The translations under genes and the position numbers were made by a program. Below, one piece after another: positions 1-8,686 of a stretch of 64,000 bases of DNA. The stretch's first letter is position 1, and each line of letters begins with the position of its first letter. The stretch covers positions 309,331 to 373,330 of the forward strand of contig JAVJQS010000015.1 of assembly GCA_040218815.1 (NCBI GenBank). The letters are read 5' to 3'. The notes beneath the pieces were generated by a model. It was not told the origin of the DNA. It saw only the letters and a program-made list of their open reading frames with translations, and searched no databases. The DNA comes from JAVJQS01 sp040218815. GTDB taxonomy: Bacteria > Bacteroidota > Bacteroidia > Flavobacteriales_E > Vicingaceae.

Positions 1-690
1 AGTACTTTCATAAGAGCTACCACCTCTAAAAAAATAACTAAAAAAACTTGCAAAAGTCATAATTCCAATTCCTCCTAATTGAATGAGTACCAAAATAATA
101 CATTGTCCAAAGAAAGTGAAGTAAGTACCAGTGTCTACAACTACTAAGCCCGTTACACAAACAGCACTAGTCGATGTAAAAAGTGCATCGATAAAACCAA
201 TTTCTTCATTAGTGGCATTGGGCAGCTTTAATAAAAAAGCACCAAAAACTATGATAGCTAAAAAACTCAAAATGAATATTTGAGCTGGGTTCAAATACGT
301 CTTTTTTAGGTTGAGTTTTAATGCAGAAAATTCACGAATAAAAACTAAAAAGAGTGCTCCATAATTCCATGCGTTTGAATTCAAGAACTTAAACCACGGA
401 AAAATACTGAGGTCATCAATGATAATAATAGTAAAGAGTAGGAGACTGAAAATATCGAAAAACAAGGCTTTTAAAGGAGGCTTCTCCGTCTTTTTTAAGT
501 AGCGTGCAATAGTGGAAATTATTCCTACAAGTAATGTGGAAGTATAGAAATAATTTAAGAATAATGCAGTCTTATCATCTTGGTTATAACCAAAGTCGTA
601 AAAAACTAATAAGACAGCAATAAAGCTAACTAGGAGTGGGCTAAGACGCAATCTGTTGTAAACTAATTTTTTCGAAATAAACTGGCTCAA
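1..690 (-). CDS. TrkH/KtrB-type potassium transporter, partial (C-terminus outside window)
   Basis: This is the N-terminal 230 residues of a membrane protein in the TrkH/KtrB/HKT cation transporter family, which imports K+ across the inner membrane, usually with a TrkA/KtrA regulatory subunit. The reading frame is open to the window edge. Hydrophobic segments lie near residues 18-31, 45-60, 78-92 and 136-155. They are followed by the first pore loop, with the selectivity-filter motif TSAVCVTGL near residues 174-182, and by a hydrophobic helix containing LIQLGGIGIMTFA. No in-frame ATG precedes the family homology. The start is probably the TTG at 690 or the TTG at 723. The C-terminal two thirds and any trkA partner are to the left of the window. 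Confidence 0.85.
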   Translation of the reverse strand, partial: MSQFISKKLVYNRLRLSPLLVSFIAVLLVFYDFGYNQDDKTALFLNYFYTSTLLVGIISTIARYLKKTEKPPLKALFFDIFSLLLFTIIIIDDLSIFPWFKFLNSNAWNYGALFLVFIREFSALKLNLKKTYLNPAQIFILSFLAIIVFGAFLLKLPNATNEEIGFIDALFTSTSAVCVTGLVVVDTGTYFTFFGQCIILVLIQLGGIGIMTFASFFSYFFRGGSSYEST

Positions 691-812
691 AGTAGGTTTT
701 CTGCACTTAATTTTATGGTACAATGTTAGGACTTTCTAATAAAAGAATACACTCCAAGCTTCAAACAGTATAGTCTGTTTTTTAATCATTTGCAGACAAG
801 ATTAAATGAAAA

Positions 813-842
813 AGCCCTAAAATCTCTAATGATTTTAGGGCT
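813..842 (-). terminator. Intrinsic terminator downstream of the yceI-family gene
   Basis: A perfect 12-bp stem (AGCCCTAAAATC at 813-824 against 831-842) encloses a 6-nt loop. Read on the minus strand it is followed by a T-rich tract, and it lies 20 nt after the stop codon of the YceI gene. The position and the T-tract both fit termination of that gene. Confidence 0.85.
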
Positions 843-861
843 CTAATAGAAAGTATTAAAT

Positions 862-1455
862 TTAACTGGTTGCGCCCACTTTAAATTTTACTGTAAAATT
901 ATCATAAATAGCTTTATCACCTAGGTCGTCAAAAAATGAACCTGAACCGTATCTAATTCCAAATTTAGTTCTATCAATTTCTACTTCTCCAACTGCTACC
1001 ACTTTATCTTCTTCCATTTTTATAGTCGCAGGGATTTCTACTTTTTCTGTGTGGCCTTTGATAGTTAGATCTGCCATAATTATGTAGTTCTCTCCTTCAA
1101 CTTTTTTCGTACTATTAATTTTTAAAGTTGCAGTCGGATGATTTTCAACCCCAAAAAAATCATCAGAATTCAAGTGACCTGCAAGCTTTGCATTTGTTTC
1201 AGGATCTTTGATATCAGTAATGATTATACTTGACATGTCAATTACAAGCATGCCATTACTAAGGTTGCCATCTTCTACATTAATTAAACCTTCCTTAACT
1301 TTAATAGTTCCTTCATGTTGACCGGTAACTTTCTTACCTATCCATTCTATGGAACTAATTTTATTATTTACTTTTAACTCTTTGGCTTTTGTTCCGCCAG
1401 CATACATTGCTGTAGTAATCAACAACATTGATGCAATACTCAATACTTTTTTCAT
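862..1455 (-). CDS. YceI family periplasmic protein
   Basis: The 197-residue product has a Sec signal peptide at residues 1 to about 20 (MKKVLSIASMLL followed by TAMYAGG), so it is exported. The rest matches the YceI-like lipocalin fold, a beta-barrel that binds a polyisoprenoid or other amphiphile in characterised members. The family's pattern is visible: a SIEWIGKKVTGQHEGTIKV-like first strand pair, a central HLNSDDFFGVENHPTA segment and a FGIRYGSGSFFDDLG-like C-terminus. The ligand here is unknown. The gene is transcribed alone, with a promoter overlapping a palindrome upstream and a hairpin terminator downstream. Confidence 0.9.
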   Translation of the reverse strand: MKKVLSIASMLLITTAMYAGGTKAKELKVNNKISSIEWIGKKVTGQHEGTIKVKEGLINVEDGNLSNGMLVIDMSSIIITDIKDPETNAKLAGHLNSDDFFGVENHPTATLKINSTKKVEGENYIIMADLTIKGHTEKVEIPATIKMEEDKVVAVGEVEIDRTKFGIRYGSGSFFDDLGDKAIYDNFTVKFKVGATS

Positions 1456-1481
1456 TTTTATTTGATTTTAAAATTATACGA

Positions 1482-1489
1482 CAAATATA
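1482..1489 (-). promoter_or_regulatory. -7 promoter element of the yceI-family gene
   Basis: TATATTTG read on the minus strand matches the Bacteroidota -7 consensus TAnnTTTG. It ends 26 nt before the ATG at 1455. No convincing -33 TTG was found at the usual spacing. The box abuts a palindrome at 1489-1500. Confidence 0.6.
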
Positions 1490-1518
1490 TGTATATACAT
1501 CAAATGTTTATACATGTA
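1489..1518. promoter_or_regulatory. Paired palindromes between yceI-family gene and dinB (candidate operator)
   Basis: ATGTATATACAT at 1489-1500 is a perfect 12-bp palindrome, and TACATGTA at 1511-1518 is a perfect 8-bp palindrome. Their centres are 20 bp apart, about two helical turns, in the divergent promoter region. The first one touches the -7 box of the minus-strand gene. Binding by a dimeric regulator, for example a MarR-type protein, is inferred and no such gene is next to it. Confidence 0.4.
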
Positions 1519-1549
1519 AATATTTTTTTAACATTTTTCTTTATTCCTC

Positions 1550-2635
1550 ATGGAAATTAACAAGGAAGTGGTAAAAAAGATCATTCACATTGATATGGAT
1601 GCGTTTTATGCATCGATAGAACAACTAGATAATCCTGATTTAAAAGGTAAACCACTAGCAGTTGGTGGCTCGAGGGAAAGAGGGGTAGTGGCAGCTGCAA
1701 GTTATGAAGCTCGAAAGTTTGGAGTGCATTCAGCTTTAGCCTCAAGTATTGCAGCAAGGCGCTGTCCTGAGTTAATTTTTGTAAAACCACGCTTTGACCG
1801 ATACCGAGAAATATCTCAGCATATAATGGAGATTTTTAGGCGTTATACTGACTTGGTTGAACCACTTTCCTTAGATGAAGCTTACTTGGATGTTACCTAT
1901 AATAAACAAGGGTACCAATCGGCTATTAAAATTGCCCTGTTAATTCGTCTACAAATAGCAGACGAAATCGGCTTAACCGCCTCTGCAGGAGTTTCTTTTA
2001 ATAAGTTTTTAGCAAAAACGGCATCAGACATCAACAAACCAAATGGATTGACAGTAATACTTCCTGAAGATGCAACAGCCTTTATTGAAAGATTGCCGAT
2101 TGAAAAGTTTCATGGTATTGGAAAGGTTACTGCAAAAAAAATGCATGAATCAGGTGTTTTTTTTGGAAAAGACCTTATGCTGCTTGGAAGAGCCGAATTG
2201 ATGAACCGGTATGGCAAAGCAGGAAAACACTTTTATAATATTGTTACCTCTAATGATCAACGAGAAGTAAAACCTAATCGAATTCGTAAGTCGATAGGTG
2301 CTGAAAGTACATTTTCTGAAGACTTAACAACTAAGGAGAATTTTATTGAAGCGTTAAGAAAGATACATGAAAAAGTCATTCAACGCCTTGTAAAAAGCGG
2401 TCGAAAGGGGAGGACCATCACTTTAAAAATTAAATATTTTGATTTCATTCAAAAAACACGCTCCCTCACCCTTGATAACTACACTAATTCTTCAGATAAG
2501 ATATGGGAGATAGTTCTTCAGCTATTAGAAGATCCTATTCTGCCAGAAAAAGGTGTTCGACTATTTGGAATTACGATTTCTAACTTAGATATAAAAGACA
2601 CTGAAGAAAAGGGGCAGCTAACCTTAGAATTTTAA
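1550..2635 (+). CDS. dinB: DNA polymerase IV (Y-family translesion polymerase)
   Basis: This 361-residue protein is a Y-family polymerase that copies past damaged bases with low fidelity. The catalytic carboxylates are visible: HIDMDAFYASIE near residues 13-24, with the first metal ligand in it, and SLDEAYLD near 107-114, with the paired Asp-Glu. The little-finger domain follows after the helix-hairpin-helix stretch GIGKVTAKKMHESG. The C-terminus ends in LTLEF, which resembles the beta-clamp binding tail of Pol IV (QLxLF-type); the preceding residues are KGQ. It stands alone, divergent from the YceI gene. No LexA-like box was recognised upstream. Confidence 0.95.
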   Translation: MEINKEVVKKIIHIDMDAFYASIEQLDNPDLKGKPLAVGGSRERGVVAAASYEARKFGVHSALASSIAARRCPELIFVKPRFDRYREISQHIMEIFRRYTDLVEPLSLDEAYLDVTYNKQGYQSAIKIALLIRLQIADEIGLTASAGVSFNKFLAKTASDINKPNGLTVILPEDATAFIERLPIEKFHGIGKVTAKKMHESGVFFGKDLMLLGRAELMNRYGKAGKHFYNIVTSNDQREVKPNRIRKSIGAESTFSEDLTTKENFIEALRKIHEKVIQRLVKSGRKGRTITLKIKYFDFIQKTRSLTLDNYTNSSDKIWEIVLQLLEDPILPEKGVRLFGITISNLDIKDTEEKGQLTLEF

Positions 2636-2673
2636 GAGCTTAAAACTTGTTTATTTAAATTATATTGAAAGTT

Positions 2674-2805
2674 ATGGAGAGCTTAAATACGTCCAATCAA
2701 TTTTACACTTTGATAGCAGAATTTTACAAGGCAAAGGAATTTTATTCTTTTCTGCAAGAGCAAAAATATAATTTATTCGAGCTTGATTATGGGAACAAAT
2801 ATTAA
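2674..2805 (+). CDS. Possible 43-residue small ORF in the dinB/oxidoreductase gap
   Basis: The gap 2636-2934 contains one ATG-started frame of 43 codons, rich in aromatic and charged residues (for example EFYKAKEFYSFLQEQKY). It has no signal peptide and no family I recognise, and no promoter box decides in its favour. It could be a real small protein, a gene remnant or chance. The rest of the gap (2806-2934) has no recognisable gene, tRNA or strong hairpin. Confidence 0.2.
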   Translation: MESLNTSNQFYTLIAEFYKAKEFYSFLQEQKYNLFELDYGNKY

Positions 2806-2934
2806 GTTGAAGTGCCTCAAAGTTGAGTCAAAGCAGGATTTTGCTGTAGAACTCCAATAACACAAGAAAAACAAAGAAATAGTTTTTAATTTGGGAGAAA
2901 ATATAAGCGAGTTCAAACTCAGTAAATAAAACAG

Positions 2935-4065
2935 ATGATATCATTTAAATCTGCCTCCTATTGGGAAAAAGAATCATTCCTAAGCCATGTTGATTATTTA
3001 ATTATTGGCTCTGGTATTGTTGGTCTTTCAACAGCAATCCATTTAAAGCTAAAAGCTCCAAATAAAAAGGTCCTAGTGCTTGAAAGAGGCTACCTTCCTT
3101 CTGGTGCAAGCACTAAGAATGCCGGATTTGCATGCATTGGAAGCGCATCTGAACTCTTAGATGATTTAAACCACAATTCCTCTGAAGTAGTAGTTAGAAC
3201 CTTACATAAACGTTGGAAAGGATTGTTGTATTTAAGAGAACTTCTTGGAGATAAACCTATGGAGTTTTTAAAACTAGGATCAAATGAATTATTCACCGCT
3301 AAAGAAAAGCTTGCTTTTGAAAATTGCACTGAAAGACTCGATTGGCTCAATTCTGAACTTAAAAGAATCACTGATTTACCAAACATTTACCAAATAAATA
3401 ATCGTGTAATTAAAGAAAGCAATTTCTCTGGTTTTAAATATGCAATAAGTAACAAAGCTGAAGGGCAATTAAATACAGGGAAAATGATGCAATTGTTAAT
3501 CCAAAAAGCCCATAGCTTAGGGGTCATCATTTTAAATAATATTAATGTTGAAAAAGTGGATAAAAAAGAAGTCTACACAAAACTTGGTAAGATATTTTTT
3601 AAGAAATTAGGAATTTGTAACAATGGTTTTGCAAGTCAATTTTTAAAGGATGAAGATGTAAGAGCTGTTAGAGCTCAAATAATAGTGACATCTCCTATAT
3701 CAAACCTTTCAGTAAATGGGATATTCCATTTCGATAAAGGCTATTATTATTTTAGAAATATTGGAAATAGAGTTTTATTAGGAGGAGGAAGAAACTTAGC
3801 TTTTAAAGCTGAAGAGACAGATGAACAAAATACTTCTGATCAAATTATTAATCATTTAAGTTTCCTGCTTGAAACCAAAGTTTTGCCTAAAAAGGGGTTT
3901 ACTATTGATCATCAATGGGCAGGGACGATGGGCGTCGGGGAAAAGAAAGAACCAATTGTAAAAAAAATAAATGAGACACATTACTGTGCTGTTCGCTTAG
4001 GAGGAATGGGAGTGGCTATTGGGTCTTTAGTTGGTAAAGAATTATCTGAACTAATGCTGCAATAG
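2935..4065 (+). CDS. FAD-dependent oxidoreductase (DAO family)
   Basis: A 376-residue D-amino-acid-oxidase-like flavoprotein. The dinucleotide-binding motif GSGIVGLSTAIHL lies at residues 25-37 and is followed by the LVLERG strand that binds the FAD ribose. STKNAGFACIG near residue 58 resembles the flavin-contacting loop of glycine oxidase, sarcosine oxidase and PuuB-type enzymes. The C-terminal GGMGVAIGSLVGKELSELM is the second FAD-contacting segment. The substrate is probably an amine or N-substituted amino acid but cannot be told from sequence. The gene appears monocistronic. Confidence 0.8.
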   Translation: MISFKSASYWEKESFLSHVDYLIIGSGIVGLSTAIHLKLKAPNKKVLVLERGYLPSGASTKNAGFACIGSASELLDDLNHNSSEVVVRTLHKRWKGLLYLRELLGDKPMEFLKLGSNELFTAKEKLAFENCTERLDWLNSELKRITDLPNIYQINNRVIKESNFSGFKYAISNKAEGQLNTGKMMQLLIQKAHSLGVIILNNINVEKVDKKEVYTKLGKIFFKKLGICNNGFASQFLKDEDVRAVRAQIIVTSPISNLSVNGIFHFDKGYYYFRNIGNRVLLGGGRNLAFKAEETDEQNTSDQIINHLSFLLETKVLPKKGFTIDHQWAGTMGVGEKKEPIVKKINETHYCAVRLGGMGVAIGSLVGKELSELMLQ

Positions 4066-4126
4066 TTGGTTTTAAGTTGGCGTTGAAAAATACTAGAACA
4101 AAAATTAATCATTCAATGACTAACCA

Positions 4127-4157
4127 TTGTTTCTAACGATTGAAAACTATAATTTTG
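4127..4157 (+). promoter_or_regulatory. Promoter of sucD
   Basis: A TTG at 4127-4129 and a perfect -7 box TAATTTTG at 4150-4157 are separated by 20 nt, within the spacing known for Bacteroidota sigma-ABfr promoters. The predicted leader to the ATG at 4192 is about 30 nt. Confidence 0.65.
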
Positions 4158-4191
4158 GAAACCTTAAAGTAGACATCAAAAGAAAAAATAT

Positions 4192-5070
4192 ATGAGTGTT
4201 TTAGTCAATAAGAATTCAAAAGTAATCGTGCAAGGTTTTACAGGAAGCGAAGGTACTTTTCATGCGGAGCAAATGATTGAATATGGAACCAATGTAGTAG
4301 GTGGTGTAACTCCTGGTAAAGGTGGTCAACAACATTTGGGTCGACCTGTATTTAATACAGTTGCTGAATCTGTAGAAAAAGCCGGTGCTGATGTTTCTGT
4401 GATTTTTGTTCCGCCACCATTTGCAGCAGATGCTATTATGGAATCTGCTGACGCAGGTATAAAGGTAATCATTTGCATTACTGAAGGTATTCCAACACGT
4501 GATATGATTAATGTGAAAGAATACTTATCAGATAGAGATTGTCGACTAGTTGGGCCAAATTGCCCAGGTGTTATTACACCAGGTGAAGCTAAAGTGGGTA
4601 TTATGCCAGGCTTTATTCATAATCCAGGTAGAATTGGGATTGTTTCTCGATCAGGTACCTTAACTTACGAGGCAGTTGATCAAGTTACGAAAGCTGGAAT
4701 GGGGCAATCAACATGTATTGGAATTGGTGGTGATCCAATTATTGGGACCACTACAAAAGATGCTGTTGAACTGTTGATGAACGATCCTGAGACGGATGGA
4801 ATCATAATGATTGGTGAGATAGGTGGTTCTATGGAAGCTGACGCAGCGCATTGGATCAAAGAAAATGGAACTAAGCCAGTTGTTGGATTTATCGCTGGAC
4901 AAACTGCTCCTGCAGGAAGAACAATGGGACATGCTGGGGCAATAATTGGTGGAGCAGATGATACTGCTGAAGCCAAAATGAAGATTATGAGAGATTGTGG
5001 AATTACTGTTGTAGAATCTCCAGCTGTTATTGGTAAAACAATGGCAGAACAAATGGGTGTAACAGCTTAA
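4192..5070 (+). CDS. sucD: Succinate-CoA ligase (ADP/GDP-forming) alpha subunit
   Basis: This 292-residue subunit forms succinyl-CoA synthetase with SucB and catalyses the substrate-level phosphorylation step of the TCA cycle. The CoA-binding Rossmann start (VIVQGFTGSEGTFHAEQMI) is near residues 11-29. The phosphohistidine lies in GHAGAIIGG, at about His247, matching the usual position. VGPNCPG and SRSGTLTYE are family motifs. Length is normal (E. coli 289). The beta subunit gene sucC is not next to it, and the gene has its own promoter and terminator. Confidence 0.97.
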   Translation: MSVLVNKNSKVIVQGFTGSEGTFHAEQMIEYGTNVVGGVTPGKGGQQHLGRPVFNTVAESVEKAGADVSVIFVPPPFAADAIMESADAGIKVIICITEGIPTRDMINVKEYLSDRDCRLVGPNCPGVITPGEAKVGIMPGFIHNPGRIGIVSRSGTLTYEAVDQVTKAGMGQSTCIGIGGDPIIGTTTKDAVELLMNDPETDGIIMIGEIGGSMEADAAHWIKENGTKPVVGFIAGQTAPAGRTMGHAGAIIGGADDTAEAKMKIMRDCGITVVESPAVIGKTMAEQMGVTA

Positions 5071-5090
5071 TTGTTGTTTAAATAAAATTT

Positions 5091-5119
5091 AAAAGCCGCA
5101 TTTTGCGGCTTTTTTTTTT
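5091..5119 (+). terminator. Intrinsic terminator after sucD
   Basis: The GC-rich stem GCCGCA (5095-5100) pairs with TGCGGC (5104-5109) around a TTT loop and is followed by ten T residues (5110-5119). The upstream A-run can extend the stem and could give some function on the other strand. This is a textbook rho-independent terminator between convergent genes. Confidence 0.95.
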
Positions 5120-5150
5120 GAACTAATTTATAGTATCCAATAAATATTGG

Positions 5151-5909
5151 TTAACAATAGCCTGCTATTTTATAAGTTAGCACTCCAACCCATTCATGGA
5201 TTAATTGATACCAGTCTGAAAGTATTGACGCCTTTGGAAGTAGCAATTCATCGGGGTATATTGTTCTACTCTCTGCTCGATCTACCGAAAACGGAATCAC
5301 ATCTAAGCCTTGTTTGTTAAAGCACAGCAGTGACCGTTTCATGTGTATAGCTGAAGTAGAAAGCAGGACCGTTTTGAGGTTTTTATTTTTCTTTATTAGT
5401 TCAGTTGAATACTTTGCATTCTCATAGGTATTTCTAGATTTTGTTTCTTTTAATATATCACGTGAATTTACCCCAATAGAAATGAGATAATTACTCAAAA
5501 CATCAGCCTCAAGCTCTTCCTTTAGAAGGCTTCCTGAACCTCCTGAAATTAATATTTTTCGCACTCTGCCTTCAAAATAGAGCGGTAATAGATTTAAAAT
5601 TCGGTCTGCACTTTCATGAAATTCTATTTCACCAGATCGCATGTTTGTTTTTAACATTCCTCCTAAAACAATAGCAACATCTGCAGTATCTTTTTCAGAA
5701 AAAAGATTCATTGTTTCAACTTCCCATGCTCGCTCAATTTCGTGGTATAGAAAAGGGTTAGAAAAAATAACTAGGGTTAGCAATGCACCAAAGAGAAAGC
5801 GTTTGCTGTTCTTGCTTGACTTACTGAGAATACTAAATAATAAAAGCAATACAATCCATACAATTGGTTGCATGAAAAAATAAATCACTTTTGAAAGGTA
5901 GAAAAACAA
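5151..5909 (-). CDS. YdcF/ElyC-like DUF218 membrane protein
   Basis: A 252-residue protein of the DUF218 family (SanA, YdcF, ElyC), linked in E. coli to envelope integrity and lipid carrier use. The N-terminus is hydrophobic (to about residue 30), with a second segment near 36-50, followed by the conserved DVAIVLGG (about residue 77), ILISGGSGS, the acidic RNTYENAKYS segment and TSAIHMKRSLLCF. The start is TTG, directly after the hemG stop. It is preferred over the downstream ATG because the residues MFFYLSKVIYFFMQP resemble family N-termini. It is the last gene of the hemN-hemG operon. Confidence 0.8.
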   Translation of the reverse strand: MFFYLSKVIYFFMQPIVWIVLLLLFSILSKSSKNSKRFLFGALLTLVIFSNPFLYHEIERAWEVETMNLFSEKDTADVAIVLGGMLKTNMRSGEIEFHESADRILNLLPLYFEGRVRKILISGGSGSLLKEELEADVLSNYLISIGVNSRDILKETKSRNTYENAKYSTELIKKNKNLKTVLLSTSAIHMKRSLLCFNKQGLDVIPFSVDRAESRTIYPDELLLPKASILSDWYQLIHEWVGVLTYKIAGYC

Positions 5910-7271
5910 TTAGCTGAGGTTTGAGGTCAAATGTATTGCATTTTTTATACAATCACTTACTGAAATTCCATTGTAATAATTCCCCAGTAAATGAAAGTTC
6001 GGATGATCTGCTTCAAAAGCCTTTAATGCTCTATCCACTTTAGAATAGCCTAATTCATATTGTGGAATTCCATTGTTCCATCTTGTAATTCTAGTAAAAA
6101 TGGGCTCTGACTTTAAGTCCAAAACTGACGTTAATGAACTTATTATTTCTTGCTTTATTTCTTCATCAGATTTGTAGATCAATTCAGGGTACCTACTTCC
6201 TCCGCAAATTACAGTGATTAGTTCTTTAGTAGGGTCATCAGAAGTATGTGGAAAAAATCGACTATTGAATAAAACGCCTAAGAAAGGAACTTTTTCAGCT
6301 TTTCTGCTCAAAATTCCAAAAGCAGAGGTGTTGAACCCTACATCCTTTTTTGAAAACCCCAAATGCAACACCACTGCATTCGTGTAATGGATGTTTTGAA
6401 GGTGATTTGAAAGCTCTGGAGCTTCAAGATGAGCTACCTCTGCCAAAGAAAAGGAGGGAAGGCTAGAAATTACTGAATCCACAGTTATTTGCTTTTCCAA
6501 GTCATTTTCAAGATAGCTAATAGAGTATTGCTCATTTATTTTTTTTATTGCTGAGACTCTAGTGTTTGTTTTTACTTCATTTGTTAAAGGCTTCTCTAGC
6601 GCATCAATTAAATCTTGCAATCCATTTTTAAATGAAAATACTTTTTGTTTTGGTAATCCCGCCGCATCATTAATTAGCTTTTTGGCCTTCATTTTTTTCA
6701 TCATGCCTTTAACTACACTGCCATGTTCTAGCTCTGCTTCTTTCAAAATAGAAAGCGTGTAGTCAATGCTCATTTTTTCTGGATCACCAGCATAAATTCC
6801 AGTAACGAAGGGAGTAATAAAGTCATCAAATATTTGGGTTCCAAACCTTCTTCTTGAAAAGTCGGCTAGACTTTCTTCTTTCCCATCATTTTTAGCAGTG
6901 ACAGTAGGCTCTTTTAAGATTGAAAAGAGGGTTTTAAAACTAAATAGTTTGGATTTTATAGCCGTTTTAAAGCTATTTGGGATAGCTTCAATTTTACCAT
7001 TTTTAAGCACAAAGCGGCTTTTTATAGCTATTTCATCTGGAAAAATTAGAGAATCCCACAATCCTAAATCTTCAATCAAGGATTTGATTTCAGCATTATT
7101 GATCAATACAGTATTGGGACCACTTTCACAGGTAAATCCTGCCTCTCTAAAGCTACCGACTTTTCCACCTAAGCGGTTGGATGCTTCTAGTAAAATAAAT
7201 GGAATTTCTTGCTTTTTGAGCTGATATGCTGCAGTTAAACCACTTATTCCCCCGCCAAGAATAGCTATCAT
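5910..7271 (-). CDS. hemG: Protoporphyrinogen oxidase (HemY/HemG type)
   Basis: A 453-residue FAD enzyme that oxidises protoporphyrinogen IX to protoporphyrin IX, the next-to-last haem step. The FAD motif GGGISGLTAAYQL is at residues 6-18, followed by LLEASNRLGGKVGSF. SGPNTVL near residue 51 and the C-terminal NFHLLGNYYNGISVSDCI, the family's FAD-closing segment, support the assignment over other amine oxidases. It overlaps hemN by 4 nt and abuts the ElyC-like gene, so the three are probably cotranscribed. This is the oxygen-dependent type of enzyme. Confidence 0.92.
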   Translation of the reverse strand: MIAILGGGISGLTAAYQLKKQEIPFILLEASNRLGGKVGSFREAGFTCESGPNTVLINNAEIKSLIEDLGLWDSLIFPDEIAIKSRFVLKNGKIEAIPNSFKTAIKSKLFSFKTLFSILKEPTVTAKNDGKEESLADFSRRRFGTQIFDDFITPFVTGIYAGDPEKMSIDYTLSILKEAELEHGSVVKGMMKKMKAKKLINDAAGLPKQKVFSFKNGLQDLIDALEKPLTNEVKTNTRVSAIKKINEQYSISYLENDLEKQITVDSVISSLPSFSLAEVAHLEAPELSNHLQNIHYTNAVVLHLGFSKKDVGFNTSAFGILSRKAEKVPFLGVLFNSRFFPHTSDDPTKELITVICGGSRYPELIYKSDEEIKQEIISSLTSVLDLKSEPIFTRITRWNNGIPQYELGYSKVDRALKAFEADHPNFHLLGNYYNGISVSDCIKNAIHLTSNLS

Positions 7272-8629
7272 ATGGTCATTGAAAAAAGTTGAGTAGAAGG
7301 CTTTTTACGCATTAAACGAACATCAAAAGCCATACATATATTTCGCACAAATGGCTTTCCTTTTTCCGTAACAACCAGACCTTGAGGATTGAGTTCAATT
7401 AAACCATCTTGTTCGATTTCCTCTAGGCGTTTGATTGATTCTAAAATAATAGGATCAGTTAAATCATGTAAACTCCATGTTGTTTCAAAATGGCACATAA
7501 TGTTTAAAATGTGCTTTCTTATGGTTAAGTCCTCTTCTGTAAGCAAGTGACCCTTGAAAATAGGAATTCGATTTTCTTTTAAGATATCGTAATACTCTTC
7601 AGTTGTTTTTACGTTTTGTGCAAAGCCATACCAGCTATCGCTGATACTAGAAACACCTAAACCAACCATTAATTGTGTTTTAGAGGCGGTATAACCCATA
7701 AAATTTCGATGCAACTCCTTTTTTTGCAATGATTTGTACATGCTGTCTTTTTCCAAAGCAAAATGATCCATACCAATTTCTTTGTATCCGGCTTTCAGTA
7801 ACAACTCATAACCTAACTCATAAAGTGCTCTCTTTTCTTCACTTTTTGGCAAATCATTTTCATCAAATCCACGTTGACCATTACCTTTTATCCATGGTAC
7901 ATGTGCATAGCTATAAAAAGCAATTCGCTCAGGCATTAACTCTTTTACTTTTTCAATAGTGAACTCAATGCTTTCTTTAGTTTGATGAGGTAATCCATAA
8001 ACTAAATCAAAGCTCACCGAGTCATAACCAGAGGCACGACTTTCTTCAGTTACTTTTCTAACATTTTCAAAGGGTTGAACACGATTTATAGTTTGCTGTA
8101 CTTTCAAATCTAAGTCCTGAACTCCATAGCTGGCGCGCTCAAAACCATGCTTGTTCATTATTTTTAGGTGCTCAATTTTTGTATTATTAGGATGGCCCTC
8201 AAAACTGTAAGAATGATTTTTTGGAACAATAGCCTTACTTAATATACCCGTTAACAAGCGGTCTAAACTCTCAGGGCTAAAAAATGTTGGGGTGCCTCCA
8301 CCAAAGTGAAGCTCACTAATAATAGGCTTTTCGTTGAATAAATCTAAGTAGAGGCTCCACTCTTTGAGTAATGCATCAATATAAGGGTCTTCAACAGCAT
8401 GGTTTTTTGTAATGCGTTTGTTGCAGCCACAAAAGGTGCACAAGCTTTCGCAAAAAGGAAGATGAATGTAAAGGCTAATGCCTTCTTCTGCATTACTTTC
8501 AATGAAAGATTTTTTGACGCTATTGATCCAATCTTCGAATTTTATACCACTCACGTCCCAATATGGAACTGTCGGATAAGAAGTATATCTTGGCCCAGGA
8601 ATATTGTATTTTGAAATTAAACTTTGCAC
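7268..8629 (-). CDS. hemN: Oxygen-independent coproporphyrinogen III oxidase
   Basis: A radical SAM enzyme that decarboxylates coproporphyrinogen III to protoporphyrinogen IX. The 4Fe-4S cysteines are in HLPFCESLCTFCGC (near residues 56-69). GPRYTSYPTVPYW near the N-terminus and the HFGGGTPTF segment are diagnostic for true HemN rather than HemW. The frame opens with another GTG at 8668, but I choose the GTG at 8629: it gives 453 residues (E. coli 457), starts the family homology, and the intervening DNA contains a -7 promoter box. First gene of the hemN-hemG-elyC operon. Confidence 0.93.
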   Translation of the reverse strand: MQSLISKYNIPGPRYTSYPTVPYWDVSGIKFEDWINSVKKSFIESNAEEGISLYIHLPFCESLCTFCGCNKRITKNHAVEDPYIDALLKEWSLYLDLFNEKPIISELHFGGGTPTFFSPESLDRLLTGILSKAIVPKNHSYSFEGHPNNTKIEHLKIMNKHGFERASYGVQDLDLKVQQTINRVQPFENVRKVTEESRASGYDSVSFDLVYGLPHQTKESIEFTIEKVKELMPERIAFYSYAHVPWIKGNGQRGFDENDLPKSEEKRALYELGYELLLKAGYKEIGMDHFALEKDSMYKSLQKKELHRNFMGYTASKTQLMVGLGVSSISDSWYGFAQNVKTTEEYYDILKENRIPIFKGHLLTEEDLTIRKHILNIMCHFETTWSLHDLTDPIILESIKRLEEIEQDGLIELNPQGLVVTEKGKPFVRNICMAFDVRLMRKKPSTQLFSMTI

Positions 8630-8633
8630 GCCG

Positions 8634-8641
8634 CAAAGGTA
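8634..8641 (-). promoter_or_regulatory. -7 element of hemN; decides the GTG start
   Basis: TACCTTTG on the minus strand is a perfect TAnnTTTG box ending 4 nt before the GTG at 8629. Transcription would begin at or next to that GTG, so the mRNA is likely leaderless. It also rules the upstream GTG at 8668 out of this transcript. Confidence 0.65.
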
Positions 8642-8686
8642 CTTAAGAGGAAGGGTTAAATAAAACACTTTAGAGCTTAATTAACA

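Noticed and set aside
4680..5052. Long antisense frames inside sucD
   Set aside because: They lie in other frames of a clearly identified gene, have biased composition and lack any promoter or recognisable domain.
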